A stretch of DNA of 64,000 bases from Burkholderiales bacterium (GCA_016219375.1 JACRNC010000021.1:62001-126000), one strand, 5' to 3'. Positions 40,825 through 51,487 are shown, numbered from the stretch's first letter. Made by a program: numbers and translations. Notes: generated by a model not told the origin, from the sequence alone.

Positions 40825-42333
40825 TTAGTCGGCGGCCGACCACGCAGGCGGGGGCACGCTCGTGTCATCTGCGGCAGCGGCCTCATCCAGCAACCAGCAC
40901 AGGGCAAACCGCAGCTGATCCGCCGGCGCACAGCACCGGCTGTCCAGGCCCAGGCCCGGCACGTAGACGAGCTGCCCGCCCGCCCACCACAGCGGCGCCT
41001 GGCGGGCCCAGGCCGCAATGCCCGCAGACTGGAACTGCTTCTTGAGGCTGCGCGGCGGGCGGCCCGGGCCGAGCTGCAGGCGCTCGCCGCCCGTGCGGGC
41101 GCGCGGCTCCAGGCTTTGCAGCAGGGCCAGTGGGATGCCGGGTGGCGCATCGTCCTCTGGCTGCGCAGGGGGCAATGCCGTGACTCGCAGCGCGCCGGGC
41201 CATCCAGCCCACACCCACACCCCCGGGCCGGTGATCGGCTGGCCGACGGCGGCACGCCGCTCTTCACCGTCAGCGCCGTCCGTGACGGCGAACCACGACG
41301 CGCGTGCGGCGGCGCCCTCACCTGCCGCGCACCCACGGGCTTGCAGCGCCCGGTGCAGATCCCCTGTCGGCATCCACAGCAGCCGGGCTCGGTAGCAACG
41401 CCACATCCCGCCTGGCGCATGCCAGCAGCCCTCGCCCCGGGCCGGCACCTCAGCCACCAGCCGCTCGATCAGCGTGCGGGTCGCGGGCCGGCCGGATTGC
41501 GCCCGGCACCACAAGCGCAGCAGATTGCGCTGCCGCGCCGGGGACAGCCGCCGCCAGGCCGGCACGGACAAGCCCGGCCGGCCATCGTCCAGTGCGGCCA
41601 GATCCTCTCGCGCCATTTCGTCGAGCAGCGCTGCGGCGTCGGCCGCCTGCCCCGCGACTTCAGCAAGCGTCGCCTCGACCTGCGGGAAAGCGCCGGCCAG
41701 CGTCGGCCACACCTGCAGCCGCAGGCGGTTGCGGGCGTGGCGCACATCGGCATTGCTGCCGTCCTCGACAAAGCGCAGGCCATGGCTGCGGACATAGGTC
41801 TCGATCGCCGCCCGTGGCTGGTCCAGCCAGGGCCGGGCCCACACCAGCCCGTCGCGTTCGATGCGTCTGGGCATGGCAGCCAAGCCAGCCGCACCAGCCC
41901 CTCGCAGCGCCTGCAGCAGCACAGTCTCCGCCTGGTCACGGCGGTGGTGCCCCAGCAGGATCAGCGTGGCGCCGGCCTGGCGGGCCAATCGAGCCAGCGC
42001 GGCGTAACGTGCCTGCCGGGCCACCGCCTCCAGGCTGTCGCCACGTCGCACAGCAAGCTCCAGCCGCGCAACATGACAGCTGACCGGCCAGCCGGCACGT
42101 GCCCAGCGGCGGCAACGCCGCTCGATGGTCGCGGCCCACGCATCGGCTTGCGGCTGCAGCCCATGGTGGACATGCAGGGCGGCCACGTGTAGCCCGAGCG
42201 GCTGGGCCATGCGCAAGCAGGCATGCAGCAGTGCCAGGGAATCCCGTCCCCCGCTGCAGGCGACGGCCACGATGCGGGATCCGCATACACCAGCCGCCGC
42301 TGGGGTGCTGACACCTGCGGCTTCAAGGCTCAT
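40825..42333 (-). CDS. tilS: tRNA(Ile)-lysidine synthase TilS
   Basis: Converts the wobble cytidine of tRNA-Ile (CAU) to lysidine, essential for AUA decoding. The 502 residues have the ATP pyrophosphatase loop VACSGGRDSLALLHA, HVHHGLQPQADAW, LLGHHRRDQAETVLLQALRGAG and GSNADVRHARNRLRLQVWP, then a C-terminal TilS domain near 390-470 (GGERLQLGPGRPPRSLKKQFQ). The loop reads SGGRDS where SGGVDS is usual. The C-terminal part is poorly conserved, as is common. Confidence 0.93.
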   Translation of the reverse strand: MSLEAAGVSTPAAAGVCGSRIVAVACSGGRDSLALLHACLRMAQPLGLHVAALHVHHGLQPQADAWAATIERRCRRWARAGWPVSCHVARLELAVRRGDSLEAVARQARYAALARLARQAGATLILLGHHRRDQAETVLLQALRGAGAAGLAAMPRRIERDGLVWARPWLDQPRAAIETYVRSHGLRFVEDGSNADVRHARNRLRLQVWPTLAGAFPQVEATLAEVAGQAADAAALLDEMAREDLAALDDGRPGLSVPAWRRLSPARQRNLLRLWCRAQSGRPATRTLIERLVAEVPARGEGCWHAPGGMWRCYRARLLWMPTGDLHRALQARGCAAGEGAAARASWFAVTDGADGEERRAAVGQPITGPGVWVWAGWPGALRVTALPPAQPEDDAPPGIPLALLQSLEPRARTGGERLQLGPGRPPRSLKKQFQSAGIAAWARQAPLWWAGGQLVYVPGLGLDSRCCAPADQLRFALCWLLDEAAAADDTSVPPPAWSAAD

Positions 42334-42446
42334 ACGACGGCCCCGGCCTGTGCTGCGTCACCCTGCGCTGTGAGCAGCTAACGGCACCTTGAGCCGGCTC
42401 GCCACCCGGGCCGCAATCGCGACGCACGACGCCCCCGCAGCCGCGC

Positions 42447-43418
42447 TCAACGCTCCTTGGTGTCGTTGAAGCGTCCGTAGCTCTGCAGCCGGTCGTAGCG
42501 CTGCTGCAGCAGCTCGCGCGGCTTGAGATCGGCCACCTGGCGCAGCGCGTCGTTGAGCGCACGCTTGAGGTACACCGCCATCTGCTTGGGATCGCGGTGC
42601 GCGCCGCCCACCGGCTCGTTGACGATCTTGTCGATCAGGCCCAGGGCCTTGAGGCGATGCGCGGTGATGCCCAGCGCCTCGGCCGCGTCGGATGCGCGCT
42701 CGGCGGTCTTCCACAGGATCGACGCACAGCCTTCAGGCGAGATGACCGAGTAGACCGAGTACTGCAGCGTCAGCACCTGGTCGGCCACGCTGATGGCCAG
42801 GGCGCCGCCGGAGCCGCCCTCGCCGATGATGGTGGTGATGATGGGCACTTCGAGCTTGGCCATCTCGAAGATGTTGCGGCCGATGGCCTCGGACTGGCCG
42901 CGCTCCTCGGCGCCGATGCCGGGGTAGGCGCCCGGCGTATCGACGAAGGTGAACACCGGCAGGCCGAACTTCTCGGCCAGCTTCATCAGGCGCAGTGCCT
43001 TGCGGTAGCCCTCCGGGCGCGACATGCCGAAGTTGCGTGCCGCGCGCTCCTTGGTGTCGCGGCCCTTCTGGTGGCCGATGACCATGCAGGGCTGGCCGTT
43101 GAAGCGCGCCAGGCCGCCCACCATCGACAGGTCGTCGGCAAAGGCGCGGTCGCCGTGGATCTCCTGGAAGTCGGTGAACATCTCCGCCACGTAGTCCAGC
43201 GTGTAGGGGCGCTGGGGATGGCGGGCGATCTGCGTCACCTGCCAGGGGCTCAGGCTGGAGTAGATGTCCTTGGTCAGCTGCTGGCTCTTGCGGCTCAGAC
43301 GGTCGATCTCCTCGGAGATGTCGACGGCGGACTCGCTTTGCACGTAGCGCAGCTCGTCGATCTTGGTTTCCAGCTCGGCGATCGGCTGCTCGAAATCAAG
43401 AAAGTGACGTTTGCTCAT
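42447..43418 (-). CDS. accA: Acetyl-CoA carboxylase carboxyltransferase subunit alpha
   Basis: Half of the carboxyltransferase that makes malonyl-CoA for fatty-acid synthesis. The 323 residues start [24 protein letters not shown] and include [46 protein letters not shown] and [15 protein letters not shown], all typical. ATG 43418 is chosen over a longer frame with no family similarity. accD is elsewhere, as usual. Confidence 0.97.
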   Translation of the reverse strand: MSKRHFLDFEQPIAELETKIDELRYVQSESAVDISEEIDRLSRKSQQLTKDIYSSLSPWQVTQIARHPQRPYTLDYVAEMFTDFQEIHGDRAFADDLSMVGGLARFNGQPCMVIGHQKGRDTKERAARNFGMSRPEGYRKALRLMKLAEKFGLPVFTFVDTPGAYPGIGAEERGQSEAIGRNIFEMAKLEVPIITTIIGEGGSGGALAISVADQVLTLQYSVYSVISPEGCASILWKTAERASDAAEALGITAHRLKALGLIDKIVNEPVGGAHRDPKQMAVYLKRALNDALRQVADLKPRELLQQRYDRLQSYGRFNDTKER

Positions 43419-43498
43419 GTCTGTCCTCTTCGCACCGCCCATCGGCGGCAGCAGGCGGGCACTCGGCGCGCAGTATGCGCTCGGCAACCCACCCGGGG

Positions 43499-44215
43499 TC
43501 AATACTCCACCGGCAGCGGATCCAGGCTGCGCCACAGGTACCAGGTGCCCACCGAGCGGAACGGCGCCCAGGCCTCGGCGATCTCCCGCGCCTCGGCCCG
43601 CGACACCGACTCACCGCTGAAATAGTTGACGCTGATGCCCTTGAGCAGGCCCAGGTCATCCAGCGGCAGCACGTTGGGCCGCATCAGGTGGAAGATCAGG
43701 AACATCTCGGCCGTCCAGCGGCCGATGCCGCGGATGGCCACCAGCTCGTCGATGATGGCCTCGTCTTCCATGGCGGCCCACTGCGCCTCGTGCACCTGGC
43801 CATCAGCAAAGTGCTGGGCGAGATCACGCAGGTATTCCACCTTGCGTGCCGACAGACCGGCGCCGCGCATGGCCTCCACCGTCAGGCCCAGGACGGCCTG
43901 CGGCGGAATGTGACGCTGCGGGCTGGTGAGCAGATCGGCAAAGCGCTCCCACACCGCCTGCGCGGCCTTGACAGAGATCTGCTGGCCGACGATGGAGCGG
44001 GCCAGCGTGGTGAAGGCATCGCCGCGGCTTTGCAGCCGGGCCTCGCCGAACCTGGGGATCAGCTTGCGCATGACGCGGTCGCGCCGGCTCAGGTGGCGGC
44101 AGGCCTCGTCCCAGTAGTCCGGCCGCACCCAGATCGGCTCGACGGCGGGCAGCCGCTGGCTCTGCGTGGCGGCCGTGTCTGCCTCGGCGGGCGTCTTGCG
44201 CTGGCGATGCGGCAC
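43499..44215 (-). CDS. DNA-3-methyladenine glycosylase, HhH-GPD family
   Basis: Base-excision repair enzyme that removes alkylated purines. The 238 residues form a single HhH-GPD domain: [18 protein letters not shown], the helix-hairpin-helix [16 protein letters not shown], and catalytic Asp in [14 protein letters not shown]. It lacks the N-terminal domain of E. coli AlkA, so it is the short AlkA-like type. It starts 4 bp after the cysS stop. Confidence 0.9.
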   Translation of the reverse strand: MPHRQRKTPAEADTAATQSQRLPAVEPIWVRPDYWDEACRHLSRRDRVMRKLIPRFGEARLQSRGDAFTTLARSIVGQQISVKAAQAVWERFADLLTSPQRHIPPQAVLGLTVEAMRGAGLSARKVEYLRDLAQHFADGQVHEAQWAAMEDEAIIDELVAIRGIGRWTAEMFLIFHLMRPNVLPLDDLGLLKGISVNYFSGESVSRAEAREIAEAWAPFRSVGTWYLWRSLDPLPVEY

Positions 44216-44219
44216 GGGC

Positions 44220-45611
44220 TCAGCTCCGCACCCAGGTCGTGCCCTGGGGGGTGTCCTTCAGCACGATGCCCTGGTCGGCCAGCAGCTTGCGGATGCGGTC
44301 GGCCTCGGCGAAGTCGCGGGCCTGCTTGGCGCTCGCGCGCGCTGCGATCAGCCGGTCTATCTCCGCCTCGTCGATGGAGGCCGCACCCGCACCGCCCTGC
44401 AGATAAGCGCGCGGCGGCTGCTGCAGGAGGCCCAGCACGCCGCCCAGCGCACGCAGCTGGCGCGCCAGCTCCACCGAGCGGCTGCGGTTGACCTCACCGG
44501 CAAGGTCGAAGAGCGCCGCCACTGCCACGGGCGTGTTGAAGTCCTCGTCCATCGCGGCCTTGACGCGCTGCGCGTGCGGCTCGCTCCAGTCCACCGCGGC
44601 GGTCTCGCTGCCGGTGAGGCCGGCCAGATCCAGCGCGGTGTAGAGCCGGCGCAGCGCGTTGCGCGCGTCCTCCAGCCCGGCGTCGCTGTAGTTGAACGGG
44701 CTGCGGTAGTGCACCCGCAACATGAAGAAGCGGATGGTCTCGCCGTCGAAGTGGCGCAGCACGTCGCGGATGGTGAAGAAGTTGCCCAGCGACTTGGACA
44801 TCTTCTCGTTGTCGACGTTGAGGAAGCCGTTGTGCATCCACACCCGGGCCGGCGGCTGGCCAGAGGCACCCTCGCTCTGCGCGATCTCGTTCTCGTGGTG
44901 CGGGAACTGCAGGTCCAGCCCGCCGCCGTGGATGTCGAAGCTCTCGCCCAGCAGCGCGCAGCTCATCGCCGAGCACTCGATGTGCCAGCCCGGTCGGCCG
45001 GGGCCGTAGGCCGACTCATAGCGGGCTTCAGCCGGCTCCTCGGGCTTGGCGGCCTTCCACAGCACGAAGTCCAGCGGGTCCTGCTTGCCCTCGCCCACGG
45101 CCACGCGCTCGCCGGCACGCAGCTGATCCAGCGACTTGCCCGAGAGCTTGCCGTAGCCCGGGAAGCGCCGCACCGCGAAGTTCACATCTCCGCCCTCTGC
45201 GCGGTAGGCCAGGCCCTTGGCTTCGAGCTTGCCGATGAGGTCCAGCATCTGGCCGACGTAGTCGGTGGCGCGCGGCTCATGGGTGGGCGGCTCGATGCCG
45301 AGCGCGGCGATGTCCTGGTGCATGGCCGCGGTCATCTCGTCGGTCAGCGCGCGCAGCGTGATGCCACGCTCCACCGCCCGGCGGATGATCTTGTCGTCGA
45401 TGTCGGTGATGTTGCGCACATAGGTCACCCGCAGCCCGCTCGCCTTGAGCCAGCGCTGCACCACATCGAAGGCCATCATCATCCGCGCATGGCCCACGTG
45501 ACAGTAGTCATAGATGGTCATGCCGCAGACATACATGCGGACGTGACCGGGCTCAATGGGGCTGAGGGGCTCGAGTTGGCGCGTGAGACTGTTGTGGATG
45601 CGCAGACTCAT
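44220..45611 (-). CDS. cysS: Cysteinyl-tRNA synthetase
   Basis: Class I aminoacyl-tRNA synthetase charging tRNA-Cys. The 463 residues start [16 protein letters not shown] and have zinc ligands in [17 protein letters not shown] (HVGH as the HIGH motif), [19 protein letters not shown], and [12 protein letters not shown]. An anticodon-binding region ends the protein. The family usual length and start fit well; longer upstream frames are not family-like. Confidence 0.97.
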   Translation of the reverse strand: MSLRIHNSLTRQLEPLSPIEPGHVRMYVCGMTIYDYCHVGHARMMMAFDVVQRWLKASGLRVTYVRNITDIDDKIIRRAVERGITLRALTDEMTAAMHQDIAALGIEPPTHEPRATDYVGQMLDLIGKLEAKGLAYRAEGGDVNFAVRRFPGYGKLSGKSLDQLRAGERVAVGEGKQDPLDFVLWKAAKPEEPAEARYESAYGPGRPGWHIECSAMSCALLGESFDIHGGGLDLQFPHHENEIAQSEGASGQPPARVWMHNGFLNVDNEKMSKSLGNFFTIRDVLRHFDGETIRFFMLRVHYRSPFNYSDAGLEDARNALRRLYTALDLAGLTGSETAAVDWSEPHAQRVKAAMDEDFNTPVAVAALFDLAGEVNRSRSVELARQLRALGGVLGLLQQPPRAYLQGGAGAASIDEAEIDRLIAARASAKQARDFAEADRIRKLLADQGIVLKDTPQGTTWVRS

Positions 45612-45961
45612 GAAGAGCAAAGGCAGGCAGCCCGGCATCCGGCGCGGCCGGACGGGAGCGTGGCAGGGAAAGTGCTGAAGGAATCCGGCCCAGGCGGGGT
45701 GGCTGCAGGAGCCCGAAACGGGTCCGCGGCCAGGGGGCTCGGATACAATCAGGGCAGTATAGCCGCCGGCCTCTCCGGCCCTCGGAAGCGGCCTCTGCAG
45801 CACCCCTTCGCCGGGGTGCTCGCGTTTTGGTGGCACGCCGCGGCGGCCCCGCGCTTCCGATGGCGTGCCGGCAGCTGCCCGCTGGCGCCCCCAGTCCGGC
45901 ACGGATGGTGCCCGGGTGCCAGGGCCTGAAGGTCCCCCACCACGTCCATCCACACACACCC
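45612..45961. other. 350-bp divergent gap between cysS and the TPR gene, with a promoter-like box and hairpin
   Basis: No coding signal is supported here. A TACAAT -10-like box lies at 45744-45749 without a good -35. About 50 bp downstream AGCACCCC (45799-45806) and GGGGTGCT (45813-45820) form an 8-bp stem followed by CGCGTTTT, resembling an intrinsic terminator, with a smaller GGCC/GGCC stem before it. This could be an attenuator for the TPR operon or a short RNA of roughly 75 nt. Confidence 0.4.
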
Positions 45962-46987
45962 ATGCAGCACCACGCCTCCCGCCCCGCCCTGGCCTTCATC
46001 AAGCGCGCCTGCGCCCTGGCCGTGTTGTCCCTGGCCTGTGCCGGCGCCCAGGCCGACGAGGCGGCGGACGTGCAGAAGCTGATGGCGGCGGGCAAGGCGT
46101 CCGAGGCGCTGCAGAAGGCCGACCAGTACCTGGCCAGCAAGCCGCGCGACCCGATGATGCGCTTCCTGCGCGGCATCGCCCTGTCGCAGATGAACCGCAC
46201 AGCCGAGGCCATCACCGCCTTCACCAAGCTGACCGAGGACTACCCGGAGCTGCCCGAGCCGTTCAACAACCTGGCCGTGCTCTATGCCCAGCAGGGCCAG
46301 TACGACAAGGCACGCACCGCGCTGGAGATGGCCATCCGCACCAATCCCAGCTACGCCACTGCATACGAAAACCTGGGCGACGTCTACGCCAAGCTGGCCA
46401 GCCAGGCGTACTCCAAGGCTCTGCAGATCGACACCCGCTCGGCCGTGGCGCCCAAGCTGGCGATGATCCGCGAGCTCTTCCCCAAGGACCGTGGCACCAC
46501 CGTGGCCGCTGCGACGACGCCGGCCCCGGCAGCCACGCCGCCCGCGGGCAGCCGCCCGGCCGCGGCACCGGCTGCGCCGTCCACCCCGCCGGCTGCCGCT
46601 CCAGCCGCCAAGCCGGCGCCTTCACCCGCCCCGGCACCGGCGGCCAGCGAAGGGGCCAGCCGCGACGTGGAAGCCGCCGTGCGCAGCTGGGCCCAGGCCT
46701 GGAGCCGCAAGGACATGGACGACTACTTCGCCGCCTACACGCCCGACTTCTCCGGCGGCAAGTCGCGCCGCGCCTGGGAGCAGGAGCGCCGCGCCCGCAT
46801 CACCGGCAAGAAGAAGATCGCCGTGCGCGTCTCCGACCTGGCCGTCAGCGTGCAGGGCGACCGCGCCACCGCGCGCTTCCGCCAGGACTATGACGCCGAC
46901 GGCCTGGACATCTCCAGCCGCAAGACGCTGCACCTGGTGCGCCGCGGCAATGCCTGGCTGATCGAGAAGGAAAGCGTCGGCTCGTGA
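45962..46987 (+). CDS. Exported TPR protein with C-terminal NTF2-like domain
   Basis: A 341-residue protein with a signal peptide ([22 protein letters not shown]), three to four TPR-like helical repeats (residues 30-150, e.g. [26 protein letters not shown]), an Ala/Pro-rich linker of about 60 residues, and a C-terminal NTF2/SnoaL-like domain ([27 protein letters not shown] to NAWLIEKES). The next gene ends in a similar domain. The GTG start of that gene overlaps this stop by 4 bp. A scaffolding role in cell-envelope metabolism is inferred; no enzyme motif is seen. Confidence 0.85.
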   Translation: MQHHASRPALAFIKRACALAVLSLACAGAQADEAADVQKLMAAGKASEALQKADQYLASKPRDPMMRFLRGIALSQMNRTAEAITAFTKLTEDYPELPEPFNNLAVLYAQQGQYDKARTALEMAIRTNPSYATAYENLGDVYAKLASQAYSKALQIDTRSAVAPKLAMIRELFPKDRGTTVAAATTPAPAATPPAGSRPAAAPAAPSTPPAAAPAAKPAPSPAPAPAASEGASRDVEAAVRSWAQAWSRKDMDDYFAAYTPDFSGGKSRRAWEQERRARITGKKKIAVRVSDLAVSVQGDRATARFRQDYDADGLDISSRKTLHLVRRGNAWLIEKESVGS

Positions 46988-48657
46988 CGGCGGCCGCGGG
47001 ACGAGGCCGGTCATCCGCGCAGCGGCTGCACCGGCGGCTGCTGCCTTGCCTGCTGGCGCTGCTGGCAGCCGCGATGGCGGCTGCGGCGGGCCCGGCATCG
47101 GCCAGCCCGGCTCGCGCGCGGCACACGGCTGCTGACGCAGTGGCCGGATCGCCGACACGCATCACCAGCGCGACTGGCGTCTCCGCCCAGGCCCGCCCCC
47201 GGGCGAGCGAGCGCACATTCAGCACGCAGGAGCGCCGCGTGCAGGAGCGGCCGGCGCGCCCCGCCCGCACCAGCCGCAGCGACGAGCGCGCCTTGCGCCG
47301 CACGACCGCCGCGCGGGACAGCCGCGCCGCAGCCTCCACGCGCGCCGAGCCCCGCCCCGCACGCGCGACGCCGCGCAACATCGCACAGGCGCGTGCCTCG
47401 TCTGCCCGGGCCGAGCCTGCCGCCGGTGGCAGCCGACCCTCAGCGCGGCCCTCAGCGCGACCGTCCGCCCGGCCATCTGCCCGCACCGCGGCCGCAGCCT
47501 TCGCCGCCCCGGCCCTCGGACCGGCTGCAGCCACGGCGCCCGCCCCTCGCCCGGACCCCGAGGCCCGGCTGATCGCGATCTACCGCCTGGTCGGCCACGA
47601 GGAGCTGGACCAGGCCCTGACCCAGGCCGAGGCCCTGGCCCGCGACCACCCCAACTTCCCGCTGGCCCAGCTGGTCTACGGCGACCTGATGATGGCGCGC
47701 AGTGGCAGCCTGCGCTCCTTCGGCGCAGCGCCGCTGGCGCAGTTGCCGGCCAATGCCGAGCGGCTGCAGCAGCTGCGCGATGAAGCCCGCCGCCGGCTGG
47801 CCGCGCTGCGCGAGCGCCCGCCCGCCGGCGCCATCCCGCGCCAGTTCTTGATGCTGCCGCCCTCCAGCCGGCATGCCATCGCGGTGGACGCCAGCCGCTC
47901 GCGCGTCTACCTGTTCGAGAACGGCGACGCCGGCCTGCGGCTGGTGGCCGACTACTACGCCTCGCTCGGCAAGCTGGGCACCGACAAGCACGCGGAAGGC
48001 GACCAGCGCACGCCGCTGGGCGTCTACTTCATCACCAGCCGGCTGGATGCGCGGCAGCTGTCCGACTTCTACGGCTCGGGCGCCCTGCCGCTGAACTATC
48101 CCAACGAGTACGACCGCCGCCTGGGCCGCACCGGAAGCGGCATCTGGCTGCACGGCGTGCCGGGCGACAGCTACGCGCGCAGCCCCAACAGCACCGACGG
48201 CTGCGTCGCCCTGGCCAACCCCGACCTGGCCGCCATCCTGGGCCGGGTGCAGCCGCGCAGCACGCCGGTGCTGATCGCGCCCAGTCTGGAGTGGGTGCAG
48301 CCGCGCGCGCTGGACGCCGAACGCGAACGCGTGCGCAACCTGCTGGAGGGCTGGCGCATCGCCCGCAGCAGCGGCGACCTGCAGCGCGCGCTGTCGTTCT
48401 ACTCACCGCAGTTCTCCGCCGGCAGCCTGACGCGTGCCCAGCTGCCCCAGGGCCTGGAGCGCGAGATGGCCACACTGCGCGGCCGCAACACGCACATCAA
48501 AGACCTTTCCGTCCTCGCCTGGCGCGACCGCAGTGACATCATGGTGGTCACCTTCGGCGAAGTGCTGGAGGGCCAACGCAGCGGGCCGATCAAGCGCCAG
48601 TACTGGGGTAAGGAAGGCGGCCTGTGGAAGATCTTCTACGAAGGAGTCATCGGATGA
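46984..48657 (+). CDS. L,D-transpeptidase (YkuD family) with long disordered linker
   Basis: Periplasmic enzyme expected to make 3-3 peptidoglycan cross-links or attach proteins to peptidoglycan. From GTG 46984 the 557 residues have a signal peptide ([22 protein letters not shown]), a basic Ala/Arg/Ser-rich linker to about residue 185 with RPSA tandem repeats (near 150-168), a helical region, the YkuD domain ([28 protein letters not shown] onward) with catalytic motif [21 protein letters not shown], and an NTF2-like C-terminal domain. Its start overlaps the TPR gene stop and its stop overlaps the next start by 4 bp. Confidence 0.9.
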   Translation: MTAAAGRGRSSAQRLHRRLLPCLLALLAAAMAAAAGPASASPARARHTAADAVAGSPTRITSATGVSAQARPRASERTFSTQERRVQERPARPARTSRSDERALRRTTAARDSRAAASTRAEPRPARATPRNIAQARASSARAEPAAGGSRPSARPSARPSARPSARTAAAAFAAPALGPAAATAPAPRPDPEARLIAIYRLVGHEELDQALTQAEALARDHPNFPLAQLVYGDLMMARSGSLRSFGAAPLAQLPANAERLQQLRDEARRRLAALRERPPAGAIPRQFLMLPPSSRHAIAVDASRSRVYLFENGDAGLRLVADYYASLGKLGTDKHAEGDQRTPLGVYFITSRLDARQLSDFYGSGALPLNYPNEYDRRLGRTGSGIWLHGVPGDSYARSPNSTDGCVALANPDLAAILGRVQPRSTPVLIAPSLEWVQPRALDAERERVRNLLEGWRIARSSGDLQRALSFYSPQFSAGSLTRAQLPQGLEREMATLRGRNTHIKDLSVLAWRDRSDIMVVTFGEVLEGQRSGPIKRQYWGKEGGLWKIFYEGVIG

Positions 48658-49238
48658 CCGCTCTGTCGCGTCCCACCCTGTCGCGCACCCTCCGCACCGC
48701 CCTGGCCACGGCCCTGCTGGCGGGCACCGCCTGGGTCCAGGCCCAGACCGTCACGCTGTCCACCACCCAGGGTGACATCGTCATCCAGCTCAATGGGGCC
48801 AAGGCGCCCAAGACGGTCGAGAACTTCCTGGGCTACGTGCGTGCCGGCCACTACAACGGCACCGTCTTCCACCGCGTGATCAGCAACTTCATGATCCAGG
48901 GCGGCGGCTTCACGCCGGACATGAAGGAAAAGCCCACGCGTGCGCCCATCCCGCTGGAGAGCCGCAACGGCCTGGCCAACAAGCGCGGCACCGTCGCCAT
49001 GGCCCGCACCATGGACCCCAACTCGGCCACGGCGCAGTTCTTCATCAACGTCAAGGACAATCCCTTCCTCGACCAGCCCAACTCGCCGGACGGCAACGGC
49101 TACGCCGTCTTCGGCCAGGTGATCAAGGGCATGGACGTGGTCGACAAGATCCGCAAGGTGCCCACGGGCTCTCGCGGCCCCTTCGACGACGTGCCGCGCG
49201 AGCCCGTCGTCATCAAGCAAGCCACCGTGGAGAAATGA
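48654..49238 (+). CDS. ppiA: Periplasmic peptidyl-prolyl cis-trans isomerase, cyclophilin type
   Basis: Proline isomerase for protein folding outside the cytoplasm. The 194 residues start with a signal peptide ([19 protein letters not shown]) followed by the cyclophilin core: [60 protein letters not shown]. The start overlaps the transpeptidase stop by 4 bp (ATGA). The next gene is a cytoplasmic paralogue 1 bp later. Confidence 0.93.
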   Translation: MTALSRPTLSRTLRTALATALLAGTAWVQAQTVTLSTTQGDIVIQLNGAKAPKTVENFLGYVRAGHYNGTVFHRVISNFMIQGGGFTPDMKEKPTRAPIPLESRNGLANKRGTVAMARTMDPNSATAQFFINVKDNPFLDQPNSPDGNGYAVFGQVIKGMDVVDKIRKVPTGSRGPFDDVPREPVVIKQATVEK

Positions 49239-49239
49239 C

Positions 49240-49746
49240 ATGACCAAGACCGTCGAACTTCAGACCAACAAGGGCAACATCCGCATCGAGCTCGATGACG
49301 CCCGTGCCCCGAAGACGGTGGAGAACTTCCTCGCCTACGTGAACAAGGGCCACTACGACGGCACGGTGTTCCACCGCGTCATCTCCGGCTTCATGATCCA
49401 GGGCGGCGGCTTCGAGTCCGGCATGAAGCAAAAGCCCACCGATGCGCCCATCCAGAACGAGGCCAACAACGGCCTGAAGAACGAGCGCTACACCATCGCT
49501 ATGGCGCGCACGCAGGATCCGCATTCGGCCAGCGCGCAGTTCTTCATCAACACCGCCGACAACGGCTTCCTCAACCACACCGCTCCCAGCATCCAGGGCT
49601 GGGGCTATGCCGTCTTCGGCCGCGTGGTCGCGGGCACCGAGGTGGTCGACCAGATCGAGAAGGTCAAGACCGGCCGCAAGGGCTTCCACGACGACGTGCC
49701 CAACGACGACGTGGTGATCAACAAGGCGGTCGAAGTCACCGCCTGA
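49240..49746 (+). CDS. ppiB: Cytoplasmic peptidyl-prolyl cis-trans isomerase, cyclophilin type
   Basis: Folding catalyst of 168 residues without a signal peptide, starting [30 protein letters not shown]. The cyclophilin motifs [44 protein letters not shown] and [20 protein letters not shown] are intact. It is a tandem paralogue of the preceding gene and probably arose by duplication with loss or gain of export. lpxH follows 12 bp later. Confidence 0.94.
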   Translation: MTKTVELQTNKGNIRIELDDARAPKTVENFLAYVNKGHYDGTVFHRVISGFMIQGGGFESGMKQKPTDAPIQNEANNGLKNERYTIAMARTQDPHSASAQFFINTADNGFLNHTAPSIQGWGYAVFGRVVAGTEVVDQIEKVKTGRKGFHDDVPNDDVVINKAVEVTA

Positions 49747-49758
49747 CGCGCCGCCAGG

Positions 49759-50526
49759 ATGTCGAGCTGCGCCGCGTGGGCCGCGCCGCCGGGATGGCGG
49801 CGCATCGACATCCTCTCCGACCTGCACCTGCAGGACGACACGCCGCGCACCTTCGAGGCCTTTGCCGCCCACCTGCTGCATACGCCGGCCGACGCGGTGC
49901 TGCTGCTGGGCGACATCTTCGAGGCCTGGGTGGGCGACGATGCCTGCAGCGAGCCGGGCTTCGAGCAGCGTGCCGCCGATGTGCTCAAGGCCGCGGCGCA
50001 GCGGCGCTGGATCGGCTTCATGGCCGGCAACCGCGATTTCCTCGTGGGCCCAGGCCTGCTCCGCGCCACCGGCCTGCATGCACTGGTCGATCCCACCGCG
50101 ATCACCGCCTTCGGCCAGACGCTGCTCTTCACCCACGGCGACGCCTGGTGCCTGGCCGACACCGACTACCTGGCCTTCCGCTCGCAGGTGCGCGATACGG
50201 CGTGGCAACAGGCCTTCCTGTCGCGCCCGCTGGCCGAGCGGCGTGCCGTGGCGCGCGGCATGCGCCAGGCGAGCATGGCCCGCGCAGCGACGATGGCCCC
50301 CGAAACCTGGGCCGACGTGGATGCCCAGCGCGCCCGCCAGGAGCTGATCGCCAGCGACGCACAACACCTGGTCCACGGCCATACCCACCAGCCGGCGGTG
50401 CATGACCTGGGCGGCGGCCGCCAGCGCTGGGTCCTCAGCGACTGGGACCTGGACCACGGCCCAACGCGCGCCGAGGTACTGGTCTGGACGGCCGAGGGCC
50501 TGCAGCGCCAGGCGCCCAGCGCATGA
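49759..50526 (+). CDS. lpxH: UDP-2,3-diacylglucosamine diphosphatase LpxH
   Basis: Fourth step of lipid A synthesis: hydrolyses UDP-2,3-diacylglucosamine to lipid X. The 255-residue calcineurin-like phosphoesterase has IDILSDLHLQDDTP, VLLLGDIFEAWVGDD, FMAGNRDFLVGPGLL, LLFTHGDAWCLADTDY and LVHGHTHQPAVHD in order, giving the full metal site. It is downstream of ppiB as in many beta- and gammaproteobacteria. The stop overlaps the mtfA start by 4 bp. Confidence 0.95.
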   Translation: MSSCAAWAAPPGWRRIDILSDLHLQDDTPRTFEAFAAHLLHTPADAVLLLGDIFEAWVGDDACSEPGFEQRAADVLKAAAQRRWIGFMAGNRDFLVGPGLLRATGLHALVDPTAITAFGQTLLFTHGDAWCLADTDYLAFRSQVRDTAWQQAFLSRPLAERRAVARGMRQASMARAATMAPETWADVDAQRARQELIASDAQHLVHGHTHQPAVHDLGGGRQRWVLSDWDLDHGPTRAEVLVWTAEGLQRQAPSA

Positions 50527-51299
50527 TCGACTGGTGGCGCCGCTGGCGCACCGATCGCATCCTGCGCAAGCGGCCGATTCCCGATGAGCTGTGGGCGCTG
50601 ACCATCGCCCGCCATCCCTTCCTCGCCCGGCGCAGCGGCCCCACGCTCGCCCAGCTGCGCGAGCTGGCCACCCTGTTCCTGGCCGAGAAGGAATTCACCG
50701 GCGCCCACGGCCTGGCCATCACCGATGAGATGGCCGTGGCAATCGCCGCCCAGGCCTGCCTGCCGGTGCTGCACATTGGCCTGGGTGCTTACGCCGACAT
50801 GGTGGGCATCGTGGTCCAGCCCGGCGAGGTGGTCGCGCCGCGCGAGCATGTGGACGAGGCCGGCGTCGTCCACCACTACGAGGAGTGGCTGACCGGCGAG
50901 GCCATGCCCGGCGGCCCGGTGATGCTGTCCTGGGCCGACGTCGCCGATGCCGGCGAGACGGCCGCGTGGGCCTACAACGTGGTCATCCACGAGTTCGTCC
51001 ACGTGCTCGACATGGCCGCCGGCCAGGCTGACGGCATGCCGCCCATGCCGGATGCCACCCTTGCCCGGCGCTGGCTGGCGGAGCTGCCGGCCGCCTATGA
51101 ACGCCTGTGCAACCAGCTCGACCGCGGCCGCGAGCCCTTCCTCGACCCCTACGCCGCAGAAGGCCTGGAGGAGTTCTTCCCGGTCGCAGCCGAAGCCTTC
51201 TTCGTCCATCCCCACGGCCTGCTGCAGGACGACCCCGCGCTCTACGGCCTGCTGCGCAGCTACTTCCGCCAGGATCCGGCGGCCGAGCACGCCGCCTGA
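50523..51299 (+). CDS. mtfA: MtfA-family zinc metallopeptidase
   Basis: Cytosolic zinc peptidase; the E. coli member interacts with Mlc and affects glucose phosphotransferase control. The 258 residues include RRWRTDRILRKRPIPDELW, FLAEKEFTGAHGLAITDEM and the HExxH site VIHEFVHVLDMAAG, with the downstream Glu in GLEEFFPVAAEAFF. Whether Mlc control exists in this organism is unknown. It is the last gene of the envelope-related operon. Confidence 0.9.
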   Translation: MIDWWRRWRTDRILRKRPIPDELWALTIARHPFLARRSGPTLAQLRELATLFLAEKEFTGAHGLAITDEMAVAIAAQACLPVLHIGLGAYADMVGIVVQPGEVVAPREHVDEAGVVHHYEEWLTGEAMPGGPVMLSWADVADAGETAAWAYNVVIHEFVHVLDMAAGQADGMPPMPDATLARRWLAELPAAYERLCNQLDRGREPFLDPYAAEGLEEFFPVAAEAFFVHPHGLLQDDPALYGLLRSYFRQDPAAEHAA

Positions 51300-51320
51300 G
51301 TCGATCTGCCTGCCTGTCCG

Positions 51321-51372
51321 CCTTTCCGATACGCCTTTCCGCTACGCCTGTCCGATACGCCTGTCCGATACG
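51321..51372. repeat. 13-bp tandem repeat (4 copies) after mtfA
   Basis: Four head-to-tail copies of CCTKTCCGATACG at 51321, 51334, 51347 and 51360, with single-base differences. It lies in the mtfA-clpA intergenic gap, which otherwise holds only the clpA terminator. It resembles the 13- and 14-bp arrays in the cbb region in unit length, not in sequence. Confidence 0.85.
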
Positions 51373-51427
51373 CCCGCAAGCACGGCGCACGCGCCGCGAC
51401 GCTGCTGATGCTGCCATCCCGTCCTTG

Positions 51428-51458
51428 AAAAAAAACGGGCGCCCCGCGGGGCGCCCGT
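51428..51458 (-). terminator. Intrinsic terminator of clpA
   Basis: ACGGGCGCCC / GGGCGCCCGT is a perfect 10-bp stem around CGCG (51435-51458), followed on the - strand by eight T residues. It lies 30 bp after the clpA stop. Confidence 0.93.
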
Positions 51459-51487
51459 CACTCTGATGGCCGCTCGGGCCCAACGCA

